Source of the DNA: Novosphingobium sp.
GTDB taxonomy: Bacteria > Pseudomonadota > Alphaproteobacteria > Sphingomonadales > Sphingomonadaceae
Direction: 5' to 3'
DNA: 64,000 nucleotides
Assembly: GCF_039595395.1 (NCBI RefSeq)
Contig: NZ_JBCNLP010000001.1
Location: 1,860,001 to 1,924,000, forward strand
This document shows, one piece after another, positions 33,411 to 42,485 of this stretch (its first letter is position 1; every line of letters starts with the position of its first letter). Under the pieces are notes generated by a model, which was not told where the DNA came from, searched no databases, and saw nothing but the letters and a program-made list of their open reading frames with translations. The translations under genes were made by a program, and so were the position numbers.

Positions 33411-35843
33411 TTACAGCTTGTACGACACCGTCAGCGTGGCCGAGCGGGCATCACCCGGCGTGGCCCAGCCATTGTTGGCACGGATGCGGGTGTAATAGAG
33501 CTTGTCGCCGATGTTCTTGACGTTGATCTGCGCGTTCAGACGCTTGGTGATGTCATAGGAAATCGTCGCATTGTGAACCACATAGGACTGCGAGCGATAG
33601 ACCGTCTGCGACGCCAGCGTGGTTCCGGGCGTGTTCAGCGCGAAGCTGCCCTGATAGGTCGCGCCGTAACCGACCATCAGGCCGAAGGGGAAGCGATAGG
33701 TGGTGAAGATGCTGCCGGAATGCTTGGGCGTCTGCACCAGTTCCGAACCGCCGCCGGGGTTGGGATAGGCCACCGTGTTGGTGCAGGTGCCCGTGCCCGG
33801 ATTGGCAAGGCACTGGGCCGAGACCGAACGGATCAGCTTGCTGTCCAGATAGGTGTAGTTGGCGGTGACCTGCCAGCGGTCGGTGATGTTGCCGCTGGCG
33901 CCCAGCGCCACGCCGTTGACGCGCGACTTGCCCTGGTTGGTCTGGTCCGGCACCAGCGGATCGCCCGAGACGACCTTGTAGGCGTTGCGCTCGTTGCGGA
34001 ACACGGCGGCGGTTAGCAGCAGGCCCTTCACCAGCTCGGCCTTGACGCCGATCTCGTAGTTCTTGGCGGTTTCCGGGGCGGTATTGCAGGTCGATGTCGT
34101 GGTGGTGCTGGTCGAAACCGTGCAGGCGCCGTTGACGGTGTTCTGCGAAGGCGTCTTGGAATTGCCATAGGCGATATAGGCGCTGACCGCGTCGATCGGC
34201 TTGTAGACCGCGCCGATGCGCCATGAGAACATGGTGGCGGCATTGCGCAGCGTGGTCAGCGTGGTCGCCTGACCCAGCGTGACGGCCGAGCCCGGCGTCA
34301 CCAGATTGGCGGTGGCGGGAGCGGCGCCGGCGGCGGTGGCCAGCGTATAGGCGGTGGAGTGGCCGATGTTGCGGTCGATGCGCACGCCGCCGTTCAGCTC
34401 GAAATGGCTGCCGAACTTGGCGGCATCGAACAGATAGAGGGCATAGTCCTCGATATCGTTGCGGCTCTTGCTGCCGACGATGAAGTTGACCGGGCCGGTG
34501 TAGGTGTTGCCATTGTTCGGATTGAACAGATCATAGGCCGGGATCGTCACTGTGCTGCCATCGGCATTGCGCTGCGAATTGCCCGAGGAGAGGTTGTAAT
34601 ACTCCTTGGAGACCTGAAGCCCCGCGTCCAGCGTATGCTCGATGCCGCCGGTGTTGACGGTGGCCGAAAGGTCGGCCTGCTCATAGAACATCCGGTTCTG
34701 CGTATCGCGGGTGTTGCCGCGCGAGCCGCCGCTGGGCACGAAGGTGCCGCGTGCCTGCCCCGTGGCGCAGGCCAGACCCACCGGGGTCAGGCCATTGGGC
34801 ATGCAGAAGGTGCCTTCCGGACCGTCCGAACGCGAGAACTGGGACACCTGATCGTAACGCATCAGGTTGCGCAGCTTCACCTTGCTGCTGATGTCATGCT
34901 CGAAGATGCTGGTGATCTGGTTCGAGTTGATGCGCTGCGTGTCGTAATTCCTGAAGCCGTAATAGGCGCTGCGGTCCACGCCCGGCAGCACGCCGGTGTA
35001 GCCGTTGGTGCCCGCCGCATTGTTGGCGAAATAAGGCAGGCCATATTGCGGGATGTTGCGGTCTTCCTGATGGACATACATCAGCGTCAGGCGGGTGGGG
35101 GTGCCCATGCCGATGGTGACCGAGGGCGCGATGCCCCAGCGGTCGTTCTTTTCGACCTGACGGCCTGGAATGTCATTGTGGTGGACCATGCCGTTCAGGC
35201 GCACGGCCACGGTCTCCGACAGGTGATGGCTGGCATCGATCGTGCCGCGATAATAGTTGGCGGTGCCGACGACGCCCTGCACCAGCGTCTGGTCCTTGTC
35301 GGTCGGGCGCTTGCTGACGAGGTTGATGTTGCCGCCGACCGAGCCCGAGCCATTGACGACCGAGCTGGCGCCATTGGTCACCTCGATCTGCTGGACGTTG
35401 AAATTGTCCGAGCGGGTGTATTGCGCGCTGCTGCGCACATTATCGACCTGAATGTCGTTGCTGGCGGTGTAGCCGCGCAGGGTGATGCTGTCGCCATAGC
35501 CGCTGCCGCCTTCGCCCGCGCCGAAGGTGATGCCCGGCACGGTGGAGAGGGCCTCCTGCAGCGAGACGATGTTCTGCTGCTGCATCACCTCGCGCGAGAG
35601 GACGGTGACGGTCTGGGGCGTGTCGCGCAGGGGGCGCAGCGCCTTGGGGGAGGCCTGACGGCGACCCAGTTCCACATCGTCGATCGCCGTGTCCGACACG
35701 GTGACGCCGCCGAGCGAACGCTCTTCACCCTGCTTGCTGTCCTGCGCGTGGAGGGCGGCGGCGGTGAAGGGCAGGATCGCGGTGCTGACGCAGGACAGCG
35801 CCAGCGAGGCCCGGACGCGCGATGGGCTGGAGAGTTTGCTCAT
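33411..35843 (-). CDS. TonB-dependent siderophore receptor (catecholate type, Fiu-like)
   Basis: The 810-residue outer-membrane receptor imports ferric siderophores driven by TonB. A signal peptide of about 32 residues ends at LHAQ. The plug domain follows, with RDTPQTVTVLSREVMQQQN, LSTVPGITFGAGEGG and the plug loop around residue 150 (GSVGGNINLVSKRP). The barrel ends with the expected terminal aromatic-type strand (TLTVSYKL). GGGGGAA is seven bases upstream of ATG 35843. A Fur box lies 57 bp upstream. With piuC next to it, a catecholate ligand (Fiu-like) is likely but not proven. Confidence 0.92.
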   Translation of the reverse strand: MSKLSSPSRVRASLALSCVSTAILPFTAAALHAQDSKQGEERSLGGVTVSDTAIDDVELGRRQASPKALRPLRDTPQTVTVLSREVMQQQNIVSLQEALSTVPGITFGAGEGGSGYGDSITLRGYTASNDIQVDNVRSSAQYTRSDNFNVQQIEVTNGASSVVNGSGSVGGNINLVSKRPTDKDQTLVQGVVGTANYYRGTIDASHHLSETVAVRLNGMVHHNDIPGRQVEKNDRWGIAPSVTIGMGTPTRLTLMYVHQEDRNIPQYGLPYFANNAAGTNGYTGVLPGVDRSAYYGFRNYDTQRINSNQITSIFEHDISSKVKLRNLMRYDQVSQFSRSDGPEGTFCMPNGLTPVGLACATGQARGTFVPSGGSRGNTRDTQNRMFYEQADLSATVNTGGIEHTLDAGLQVSKEYYNLSSGNSQRNADGSTVTIPAYDLFNPNNGNTYTGPVNFIVGSKSRNDIEDYALYLFDAAKFGSHFELNGGVRIDRNIGHSTAYTLATAAGAAPATANLVTPGSAVTLGQATTLTTLRNAATMFSWRIGAVYKPIDAVSAYIAYGNSKTPSQNTVNGACTVSTSTTTTSTCNTAPETAKNYEIGVKAELVKGLLLTAAVFRNERNAYKVVSGDPLVPDQTNQGKSRVNGVALGASGNITDRWQVTANYTYLDSKLIRSVSAQCLANPGTGTCTNTVAYPNPGGGSELVQTPKHSGSIFTTYRFPFGLMVGYGATYQGSFALNTPGTTLASQTVYRSQSYVVHNATISYDITKRLNAQINVKNIGDKLYYTRIRANNGWATPGDARSATLTVSYKL

Positions 35844-35899
35844 GATTTCCCCCTGTTTGGATGGTTGGGGGCGACCTAGGGGCATTTGCCCGGTCAGTC

Positions 35900-35918
35900 A
35901 ATAATGATTCTCATTAGC
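35900..35918 (-). promoter_or_regulatory. Fur box
   Basis: AATAATGATTCTCATTAGC matches the 19-bp Fur consensus (GATAATGATAATCATTATC) at 15 positions, including the central GAT/ATC-type arms. It lies 57 bp upstream of the TonB receptor start. It should repress the receptor, piuC and oxidase unit when iron is plentiful. Confidence 0.75.
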
Positions 35919-36033
35919 GATCATGTATCCGACTATCACCTAATGTATCGTGGAATTTAAGCTTTTGCAACTCATTCGCAGTCCGGTGAAATTCGTTTAT
36001 GCGCCTGGCGGTATGATGTGTTAGGCCGCTGGC

Positions 36034-36306
36034 ATGGATTTCGACGATCAATTGCGCCGCTATTTCGCCACCACCGACCTGTCGCAGGTGCCGCAAGGCG
36101 CGCTCGAATCGGGCATCGAGAAGATGCAGGTCGATCTGGGGATGGAAGAGGATCGCGGGCGCCGCTTTGCGCTCTGGGCGCTGCTCACCATGCTGGGGGC
36201 CGCGCCCGATCTGGACGTGGCCTTCAAGGATCCGGCGGACCGCGACACGGCCCGCGACTTTATGGAGATGATGGAGCGCGCCCAGCAGGGCGAAGCAGAG
36301 GGTTAA
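36034..36306 (+). CDS. Small conserved acidic protein of unknown function
   Basis: The 90-residue, strongly acidic protein (pI low) starts MDFDDQLRRYFATTDLSQVP. The rest looks helical, with ALLTMLGAAPDLDVAFKD followed by DTARDFMEMMERAQQ. The tail (QQGEAEG) is unstructured. It has no membrane or signal segment, so it is cytoplasmic. The gene is convergent with the Gre-like gene and ends seven bases from it. Small proteins like this beside GreA/B-like and ABC-F genes are found in sphingomonads (from memory). No function can be given. Confidence 0.65.
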   Translation: MDFDDQLRRYFATTDLSQVPQGALESGIEKMQVDLGMEEDRGRRFALWALLTMLGAAPDLDVAFKDPADRDTARDFMEMMERAQQGEAEG

Positions 36307-36312
36307 GTCGCC

Positions 36313-36786
36313 TCAGATCACCGCGATCTCAAGCACTTCCAGGGCGTCTTCCTTGCCGTTGAAGGGCAGGAACTCGCCTTCTTCGCCGCCGATCAGCGCG
36401 CGGGCCAGAGGCGCTGAAAAGGCGATGCTGCCCTGCGCCGGATCGGCCTCGTCATCGCCCACGATGGCCAGATCGCGGCGCTTGCCGTTCAGCGTGAAAC
36501 TCACCCGCGTGCCGATGGCCACCACGCTGCCATCGGGCGCGGGCACCAGTTCGGCGGTGATCTGCCGGGTGGTCCAGTAGCGCAGCTGGCGTTTGACCGC
36601 ATTGATCTGCGCTTCTTCGCCGGCGTCAGCCAGTTTGGCGGCCAGTTCCACCTCCAGCGCCGCCAGCTTCTCGCCGATCAGCGCCAGCCCGCGCGCCGTC
36701 ACCAGATTGGGGCCGGGCGGGATGGGGATCTCGAACTTGGGTTCCAGATGCTCGTCATCGCCGTCGCGGCGGAAGGCGACGCTCAT
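36313..36786 (-). CDS. GreA/GreB family transcript-cleavage-like factor
   Basis: The 157-residue protein has an N-terminal helical pair (residues about 33-65: LALIGEKLAALEVELAAKL), the coiled-coil part of Gre factors. A C-terminal FKBP-like domain (about 80-157) contains VVAIGTRVSF and GSIAFSAPLARALIGGEEGE, the Gre C-terminal signature. The coiled-coil tip residues that reach the RNA-polymerase active site cannot be confirmed, so it may be a Gre-like or Rnk-like regulator rather than a true cleavage factor. Its ATG overlaps the ABC-F stop by one base, showing coupling. Confidence 0.8.
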   Translation of the reverse strand: MSVAFRRDGDDEHLEPKFEIPIPPGPNLVTARGLALIGEKLAALEVELAAKLADAGEEAQINAVKRQLRYWTTRQITAELVPAPDGSVVAIGTRVSFTLNGKRRDLAIVGDDEADPAQGSIAFSAPLARALIGGEEGEFLPFNGKEDALEVLEIAVI

Positions 36787-38693
36787 CAGGCCTGAGACGC
36801 CGACAAGGCCAGCGCCATAAAGGTATCCACCGCCTCGCTGGCCTCCATCCACGCCGCTTCGGCCTTTTCGATGGCGTCGTCCGTTTCGGCGCGGCGCTTC
36901 ATCAGCTCGGTCATGGTCAGCTTGGTGAGGTGCTTTTCGGCGGTCGAGGGGTCGAACATCGCCTTGTCGATGGCGTTGCGGGTGTTGGTCAGCTTCTCGA
37001 CTTCGCTCTCAAGCTTCTTGGCCTGCTTGCGCAGCTCCTGGCTCTTTTCGCGGGCCTCGGCGGCGGCGCGGCGCTGGTCCTTCTTGTTCATGCCCTTGGA
37101 GGCGGAACTGCCCTCCTTCGAAGGCTCCTTGGCCAGCACGAAGGCGATGTAATCCTCGATCGAGCCGTCGAAATCCTTGCCGGTGCCCTTGTCCACCAGC
37201 ACCAGACGGTCGGCGGTCATTTCCAGCATGTGGCGGTCATGGCTGACGATCACCACCGCGCCGGTGTAAGCGTTGAGCGCCTGGATCAGCGCCTCGCGCG
37301 CGTCGACGTCCAAGTGGTTGGTCGGTTCGTCGAGGATCAGCATATGCGGCGCATCGCGGGTGATCAGCGCCAGAGCCAGACGCGCGCGCTCACCGCCCGA
37401 CAGGCGACCGACTTGCGTGGTGGCCTTGTCGCCCGAGAAGCCGAAACGGCCCAGCTGCCCGCGCACCGCGCCGGGCGTGGCGCCCTTCATCAGCGCGGTC
37501 ATATGCTGCAGCGGGGTCTCGTCGCGGTCCAGCTCTTCCACCTGATACTGGGTGAAATAGCCCACGCGCATCTTGCCGCTGGCGTTCATCGCGCCATCCA
37601 TCGGCGTCAGTTGCGCCGCCAGCAGGCGCGCCAGCGTGGTCTTGCCGTTGCCGTTGCGGCCCAGCAGGGCCATGCGCTCATCGGGATCGATGCGCAGGTT
37701 GAGGCGGCTCAGGATCGTCTTGTCGCCATAGCCCACCGAGGCGAGGTCCAGCGTGATCAGTGGCGGGCGCAGCTCGTCCGGATTGGGGAAGTTGAAGCTG
37801 AGCGAGGGATCGTCGATCATCTCGGCGATGGGCTGCAGCTTGGAGAGGGCCTTCTGGCGCGACTGCGCCTGCTTGGCGGTGGAGGCACGCGCCGAATTGC
37901 GGGCGATGTAATCCTGCAGGCGCTCACGCTCGGCCTGCTGCTTGACGCGGGCCGAGGCGATCTGGGCCTGCCGTTCGGCGCGCTGGCGCTCGAAAGCGTC
38001 GTAGCCGCCGGGGTACAGCGTCAGCTTGCCGCCCGAGAGATGCAGGATGTGATCGACCACATTGTTGAGGAAGTCGCGCTCATGGCTGACCAGCAGGATG
38101 GTCGCGGGATAGGATTTGAGGAAATCCTCCAGCCACAGCACGGCTTCCAGATCGAGGTGGTTTGAAGGTTCGTCGAGCAGCAGCAGATCGGGCTGCGAGA
38201 ACAGCAGCGCGGCCAGCGCCACACGCATCCGCCAGCCACCGGAGAAGCTTTCCAGCGGACGGTGCTGCGCCTCTTCATCGAAACCCAGACCCGCCAGAAT
38301 GCGCGAGGCGCGCGAGGGCGCGGTATGCGCGTCGATGGCGATCAGCCGCTCGTGGATCTCGCCCAGGCGGTGGAGGTCGTCGTGATTGTCCTCGGCTTCG
38401 GCGATGGCCATCAGCTCGGCGCGCTCGGTGTCGGCGGCCAGCACGGTCTCGAAAGGCGTGGCGTCGCCGCCCGGCGCTTCCTGAGCGATATAGCCCAGAC
38501 GAGCGCCGCGCGGCATGCTGACGGAACCCGCGTCAGGTTCCAGCATGCCGGCAATCACGCGCACCAGCGTCGATTTGCCCGCGCCATTGCGACCGATCAG
38601 GCCGATGCGCCCGCGCGGCGGCAGTTTGGCCCCGGCGTCGTCGATGATGGTGCGTCCGCCCAGGCGGACCGTGATTCCCGTCAGATTAAGCAT
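36786..38693 (-). CDS. ABC-F family ATPase (Uup/YheS-like)
   Basis: The 635-residue soluble protein has two ABC ATPase halves. The first has GRNGAGKSTLV near residue 36 and LLLDEPSNHLDLEA. The second has GRNGNGKTTLARL near residue 342, LSGGERARLALAL and LILDEPTNHLDVDA. A charged linker rich in Arg and Gln (about 235-275) is the P-site tRNA interaction motif region. The C-terminal coiled coil follows after KKDQRRAAAEAREKSQ. ABC-F factors act on stalled ribosomes; no transporter domain is present. The Gre-like gene is cotranslated. The Uup versus YheS subfamily is not decided here. Confidence 0.93.
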   Translation of the reverse strand: MLNLTGITVRLGGRTIIDDAGAKLPPRGRIGLIGRNGAGKSTLVRVIAGMLEPDAGSVSMPRGARLGYIAQEAPGGDATPFETVLAADTERAELMAIAEAEDNHDDLHRLGEIHERLIAIDAHTAPSRASRILAGLGFDEEAQHRPLESFSGGWRMRVALAALLFSQPDLLLLDEPSNHLDLEAVLWLEDFLKSYPATILLVSHERDFLNNVVDHILHLSGGKLTLYPGGYDAFERQRAERQAQIASARVKQQAERERLQDYIARNSARASTAKQAQSRQKALSKLQPIAEMIDDPSLSFNFPNPDELRPPLITLDLASVGYGDKTILSRLNLRIDPDERMALLGRNGNGKTTLARLLAAQLTPMDGAMNASGKMRVGYFTQYQVEELDRDETPLQHMTALMKGATPGAVRGQLGRFGFSGDKATTQVGRLSGGERARLALALITRDAPHMLILDEPTNHLDVDAREALIQALNAYTGAVVIVSHDRHMLEMTADRLVLVDKGTGKDFDGSIEDYIAFVLAKEPSKEGSSASKGMNKKDQRRAAAEAREKSQELRKQAKKLESEVEKLTNTRNAIDKAMFDPSTAEKHLTKLTMTELMKRRAETDDAIEKAEAAWMEASEAVDTFMALALSASQA

Positions 38694-38747
38694 GGGCCGC
38701 GCCTAGCAGCAGAGTGCCCAAATCAAAAGCCCTAGCGAAAACCCATC

Positions 38748-39656
38748 TTAAAGCGGGTCACCCACGCATTTGGCATGTTCGGGCACCTTGTCGCCCATCA
38801 GCACACTGCCCACCGAGGCAGCCACCACCAGAGCAATCGCCAGAAGCTGCAGCGGGGTCAGATGCTCGCCAAGGATCAGCGCCCCGGCCAGCGCGCCCGC
38901 TGCGGGCTCGACGCTCAGCAGGATGCCCAGACGGTTCTCGGGAATGCTCTTGAGCGCGATCATTTCCAGCGAATAGGGCAGCGCGCTCGACAGCATGGCC
39001 ACCACCACGCCGCTCGCCATCAGCGAGGGCGTGAGCAAAGCCGCGCCGACATCGTGGACGCCGATCGGCACCACCACCAGCGCCGCCGTGGCCATGCCCA
39101 GCGCCACGGTCTGTCCGCCGGGCAGATGGCTCGTTTTCTTGCCGAAGACGATGTAGAGGCCCCAGAACACGCCCGCGCACAGGGCATAGATCACGCCCGT
39201 CCAGTCCAGCGCATGGTTCATCTGGCGCAGGGGCAGCAGCAGGGCCAGACCCGCCGCCGCCAGCGCCACCATGGCGATATGCGCCAGCCGCCGCGCATGC
39301 AGCAGCGAGACGGTCAGCGGCCCGAGAAACTCGATGGCGATGGCCAGACCCAGCGGAATGCTGCGCAGCGCCATATAAAAACAGAAGTTCATCAGCCCCA
39401 GCACCGCGCCATAGCGCATGGTGGCCAGCAGGTCGGCGCGGCTGATTTTCTGGCGCCAAGGCCGCCAGATCGCCAGCAGGATCAGCGCGGCAAAGCCCAC
39501 GCGGTAGCTGACCGTGCCCTGTGCTCCCACCAGCGGAAACAGGCTTTTGCCGAAGGATGTGCCCACGCAAAAGGAGGCGATCGAACCGCACAGCGCCAGA
39601 TAGGGCAAGGCGCGCGACAGGGAGCTGCTGGGGGAAGAGGCGGAAAGCGTGGTCAT
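38748..39656 (-). CDS. EamA/RhtA-type DMT exporter
   Basis: The 302-residue inner-membrane protein has about ten hydrophobic helices in two EamA repeats. Features include FCVGTSFGKSLFPLVG, VSYRVGFAALILLAIWRPW, GAVLGLMNFCFYMALRSIPLG in the first repeat, and AGVFWGLYIVFGKKTSHLPG opening the second. This resembles RhtA, the threonine/homoserine exporter. It is divergent from the Lrp-like gene by 84 bp, a common pairing of amino-acid exporters with Lrp/AsnC control. The substrate remains a guess. Confidence 0.85.
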   Translation of the reverse strand: MTTLSASSPSSSLSRALPYLALCGSIASFCVGTSFGKSLFPLVGAQGTVSYRVGFAALILLAIWRPWRQKISRADLLATMRYGAVLGLMNFCFYMALRSIPLGLAIAIEFLGPLTVSLLHARRLAHIAMVALAAAGLALLLPLRQMNHALDWTGVIYALCAGVFWGLYIVFGKKTSHLPGGQTVALGMATAALVVVPIGVHDVGAALLTPSLMASGVVVAMLSSALPYSLEMIALKSIPENRLGILLSVEPAAGALAGALILGEHLTPLQLLAIALVVAASVGSVLMGDKVPEHAKCVGDPL

Positions 39657-39740
39657 GTCCTCCTCATAGCAATGCTGCGCTGGCGAAGGTCGGCGAAATC
39701 ATGCATCAGGTGACGGAATTCATCATTTTGGGAAGCTGAA

Positions 39741-40238
39741 ATGGCGGAACCTGTCGATCTCGATCATTTTGACCGGCGAATCATCGCCATTGTACGCCGC
39801 AACAATCTGGAACCCGCACGCCTTATCGCCACGCAGGTCGGGCTGTCGGAAAGCGCGGTGTTGCGCCGTTTGCGGCGGCTGCGCGCCACCGGGGTGATCA
39901 TGGCGGATATCGCGGTGATCGACCCGTCGCGGCTGGCGCCGGCCATCCTGATCCATGTGCTGGTGGAGTTGAAGCAGAGCGGTTTGCGGGTGGAGCAGGC
40001 CTTTGCCGCACGCCTCGCCGGGCGCGAGGAGGTGATCGGCGCGTGGAACGTCACCGGGCGCACCGATTTCCTGCTGACGGTCACCGTCCCCTCGATCGAG
40101 GCCTATCAGCGTTTCTCCGATGAAGTGCTGGCCGCCGACGAGAATGTCCGCGATTTCGAAACGCTGGTCACGCTGCGCGAGATCGTTCGGCCCCGTCATC
40201 TGCGCGAGGGGCACCTGCGCGAGGGCGAGCCGCTGTAA
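39741..40238 (+). CDS. Lrp/AsnC family transcriptional regulator
   Basis: The 165-residue regulator has an N-terminal winged helix-turn-helix (residues 8-55: LDHFDRRIIAIVRRNN, TQVGLSESAVLRRLRRLRATG) and a C-terminal RAM domain (about 65-145: GREEVIGAWNVTGRTDFLLTV). The RAM domain binds an amino acid or related effector and assembles into octamers. It is transcribed away from the RhtA-like exporter with a short shared promoter region, so it likely regulates that exporter and itself. A 16-bp perfect hairpin follows the stop codon. Confidence 0.88.
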   Translation: MAEPVDLDHFDRRIIAIVRRNNLEPARLIATQVGLSESAVLRRLRRLRATGVIMADIAVIDPSRLAPAILIHVLVELKQSGLRVEQAFAARLAGREEVIGAWNVTGRTDFLLTVTVPSIEAYQRFSDEVLAADENVRDFETLVTLREIVRPRHLREGHLREGEPL

Positions 40239-40239
40239 G

Positions 40240-40283
40240 GCGCAGGGCGCAGGGCCCAGGCAACTTCGCCCTGCGCCCTGCGC
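40240..40283. terminator. Perfect 16-bp GC hairpin between convergent genes
   Basis: The arms GCGCAGGGCGCAGGGC (40240-40255) and GCCCTGCGCCCTGCGC (40268-40283) have a 12-base loop. It lies between the stop codons of the Lrp-like and host-attachment genes. There is no T run, so it is a strong RNA hairpin rather than a classical terminator. Confidence 0.5.
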
Positions 40284-40289
40284 GGCAGG

Positions 40290-40745
40290 TCAGGCCGCCA
40301 GCAGTGCCTGTTCGATATCGGGCACGGGCATGGAGGTGAGGTCCTTGTTCAACTCGCCCACCAGGCGTGCCTTGACCTCACCATGGTAATGCTTGCGCAG
40401 CGTGCCCAGCACCTGCGGCGGGGCCACCACGATCAGTGTCTCGAAGGCGGATTCCAGCGCCATGCGGTTCACCAGATCGGCGGTCTGGATGGCGAAACGG
40501 TCTTCCTCCTGCTGGTGGAAGTCGGTCTCGCCCATCGTCCCGCGTGAGGGGGCGAAGGTGCCGCCGCCCTGCGTCGAGGAGGCAGCGCCTGCGGCATCGC
40601 TTTTCTGGTCGCGGTCGGCGGGGCTGTCGTGAGTCTGATGCTCCTCGACGCGCAGGGCGATTTCTTCGGCGCTGCCGCCATTGCGCAGCAACAGCCGCTT
40701 GCGGCCATCGGCCACCAGGATCAGTGCATCGTGGGAAATGTTCAT
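40290..40745 (-). CDS. Host attachment protein family (baeRF-like)
   Basis: The 151-residue protein shows the family features: NISHDALILVADGRKRLLL near the start, FHQQEEDRFAIQTADLVNRMA in the middle, and FETLIVVAPPQVLGTLRKHY near the end. The family is named from an Agrobacterium attachment gene and is related to archaeal release-factor-like domains. The name is historical and a role in ribosome or RNA biology is also possible. A Ser/Ala/Gly/Thr-rich linker sits at about 50-70. GGAGAGAAGGA precedes ATG 40745. It is cytoplasmic, with no signal sequence. Confidence 0.78.
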   Translation of the reverse strand: MNISHDALILVADGRKRLLLRNGGSAEEIALRVEEHQTHDSPADRDQKSDAAGAASSTQGGGTFAPSRGTMGETDFHQQEEDRFAIQTADLVNRMALESAFETLIVVAPPQVLGTLRKHYHGEVKARLVGELNKDLTSMPVPDIEQALLAA

Positions 40746-40849
40746 TCCTTCTCTCCTCTGTGCAGGAGGGAAGGGCTGGGGCCGGGGCTTGGGTCCACCG
40801 GGCGCGGCTGCCCGGCGCGTATCGGCCACAAGTCCCCGCAGGATGGGCT

Positions 40850-41932
40850 TTATGGCTGCCGTTTGAGCGCCGACCATGGAATGATCGCCCAGTCGGGACT
40901 GTCGCAAGGGCGCATCACACGCGGGAAGATCGCGCCGACCCACAGACCCTTGGGCCCCAGCGACCAGGCGGGAAAATTCCAGACATCGGTCTGCGTGTAG
41001 TCGCAATCATCCTCGTCGCCAGCTTTTGGGGGTTTCATCTCTTGCGGGTGATAGCGGCGCAGCAGGGCGATCAGGCCCGGAGCGAAGACTTTGTCGCGGT
41101 AGCTGTACCAGGCATCGCTATCCGCCCTGGGGATGGGGCCCTTGCCGAAGGGCAGTACGCCATCCAGCGTTAGTTCGCGTCCGGTCACCGTGTCGAAGCT
41201 GTGGCCCTCTGTGCCGAAGTCAGGATGCGCGGCGCGGGCGCAGCTCCAACTTGAGCTCCATGTGTAGCTCATCGCATGGGCGCCCAGCCATGGCGTGTCG
41301 GCCTTGGACATCTCGCTGCCGGGGTGGCCATCGCTGCCGGTGCAGCCCAGAAAGGCCGAGACCTCGCTCCATTGCTGGCGGGTCAGCGCATGGTTGATCG
41401 CCGCCATGGCGGGTGCCGGATAGCCGCTTTCGAGGCGGAAGAGGCGCAGCCCCGTCAGGCCCTCGCGATACCAGCGGATGGTCTTGCCGTTGAGGCTGAC
41501 GCTCTGCTGCGGCGCCAGTGACAGGCCGGAGAGCTGCAACGTCTCGTAAAGGCCCAGCTTGGGCGGCAGATCGGCGGGCAGGTCGTGCGGCGCGGCGGCG
41601 CTATGCAGATGGATGGGCAGGGCGCTGCCCTTGGCGGTGGTCAGCGTTCCCGCAAGGCCTGCGCCGCTCTGCGTCAGCGCCAGATGATCGCCGGTGATTT
41701 CGGAGGCCAGCGTGAGCGCCGTGCCCTGATGCGTGCCGGTCAGGTCGATGTCCAGCCTTGTGGCATGGTAGAAGTAATGGCCGCTGACCCCGCCCTTCCC
41801 GTCGTCATCGAGCGCCAGAACGATGCGGGCGCTGCCGACGGTGCCTTCATAGACCTGCTCGGCCATCGCCGGGCCGGCCGCGATCAGGCAGGCGGACAAA
41901 GCCAGCAGGCGAGAGGGAAAAGCGAGGGGCAT
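40850..41932 (-). CDS. Exported protein of unknown function (possible DUF3298-like C-terminus)
   Basis: The 360-residue protein starts with a clear signal peptide (MPLAFPSRLLALSACLIAAG, cleavage after AMA). A first beta-rich part (about 25-110, VYEGTVGSARIVLALDDDGKGG) precedes a second domain with cysteine-containing segments (FLGCTGSDG, SCARAAHPDFG, DDCDYTQTD). The C-terminal part, with YSYRDKVFAPGLIALLRRY and LKRQP, is reminiscent of RsiV/DUF3298-like periplasmic domains, but the match is weak. The ATG at 41930-41932 has GGAGAT upstream and is preferred to a TTG at 41950. The function is unknown. Confidence 0.7.
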   Translation of the reverse strand: MPLAFPSRLLALSACLIAAGPAMAEQVYEGTVGSARIVLALDDDGKGGVSGHYFYHATRLDIDLTGTHQGTALTLASEITGDHLALTQSGAGLAGTLTTAKGSALPIHLHSAAAPHDLPADLPPKLGLYETLQLSGLSLAPQQSVSLNGKTIRWYREGLTGLRLFRLESGYPAPAMAAINHALTRQQWSEVSAFLGCTGSDGHPGSEMSKADTPWLGAHAMSYTWSSSWSCARAAHPDFGTEGHSFDTVTGRELTLDGVLPFGKGPIPRADSDAWYSYRDKVFAPGLIALLRRYHPQEMKPPKAGDEDDCDYTQTDVWNFPAWSLGPKGLWVGAIFPRVMRPCDSPDWAIIPWSALKRQP

Positions 41933-42063
41933 CAAGGGGATCTCCGGCAAGAGGCTGCGCTGAGCGATAGCGCGCTACCGCACATGGCGTAAAGCTTTCG
42001 CGCATCGGCCCTTCATCGGCCGAGGTGCAGCCTTCTCGTTCCCCCTGCCGGAGCGGGCTGGGG

Positions 42064-42390
42064 TTATTTGTGAACCGTTGCGCTCACCCGCTTGAGAAAA
42101 GCGTGATGCGGGATGGCGCTGCGGCAGATGTTGTCAAACAGCCCGCCCGCCAGGCGGGGCAGGGTGGTTTCCACCATGTTCACTTCCTCGAGGGTGCGCA
42201 CATCGATGGAGATCTTCAGTTCCTGACCGAAGGTGAAGCTGACCTGCATGGGGCAGGGGCAGGCATCTTCGACAAGATGGGTCAGCGCGCGCAGCTCATC
42301 GCTGACCGGGCTGGTTCTGGGTGCGAGGGCAAGTTCCGAAACATTGCTGTCAGAATGGGCTTTTTCCGAGAAGTTTGTCAGCACCGTCAT
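42064..42390 (-). CDS. Small soluble protein of unknown function
   Basis: The 108-residue protein has no signal or membrane segment. It contains LTHLVEDACPCPMQVSFTFG with a CPCP cysteine pair, then LKISIDVRTLEEVNMVETTL, suggesting a compact alpha/beta fold. The C-terminal end is KRVSATVHK. AGGAG is seven bases upstream of ATG 42390. It is 95 bp downstream of the ATG-side of nothing obvious and lies between the exported protein gene and the hybrid kinase. The cysteine pair could bind metal or be redox-active, but no family is recognised. Confidence 0.6.
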   Translation of the reverse strand: MTVLTNFSEKAHSDSNVSELALAPRTSPVSDELRALTHLVEDACPCPMQVSFTFGQELKISIDVRTLEEVNMVETTLPRLAGGLFDNICRSAIPHHAFLKRVSATVHK

Positions 42391-42485
42391 GGTTCAACTC
42401 CTTTCATCGCTCATATGAAACGACTCGGCGCTGAAAAAGATCCACCATTTCGGTATTTTTTTACGCTGCCCCCTGATGGAGGCGA

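Noticed and set aside
34359..35879. Plus-strand open frame of 506 codons opposite the TonB receptor
   Set aside because: It is an antisense shadow; the receptor has signal peptide, plug and barrel motifs.
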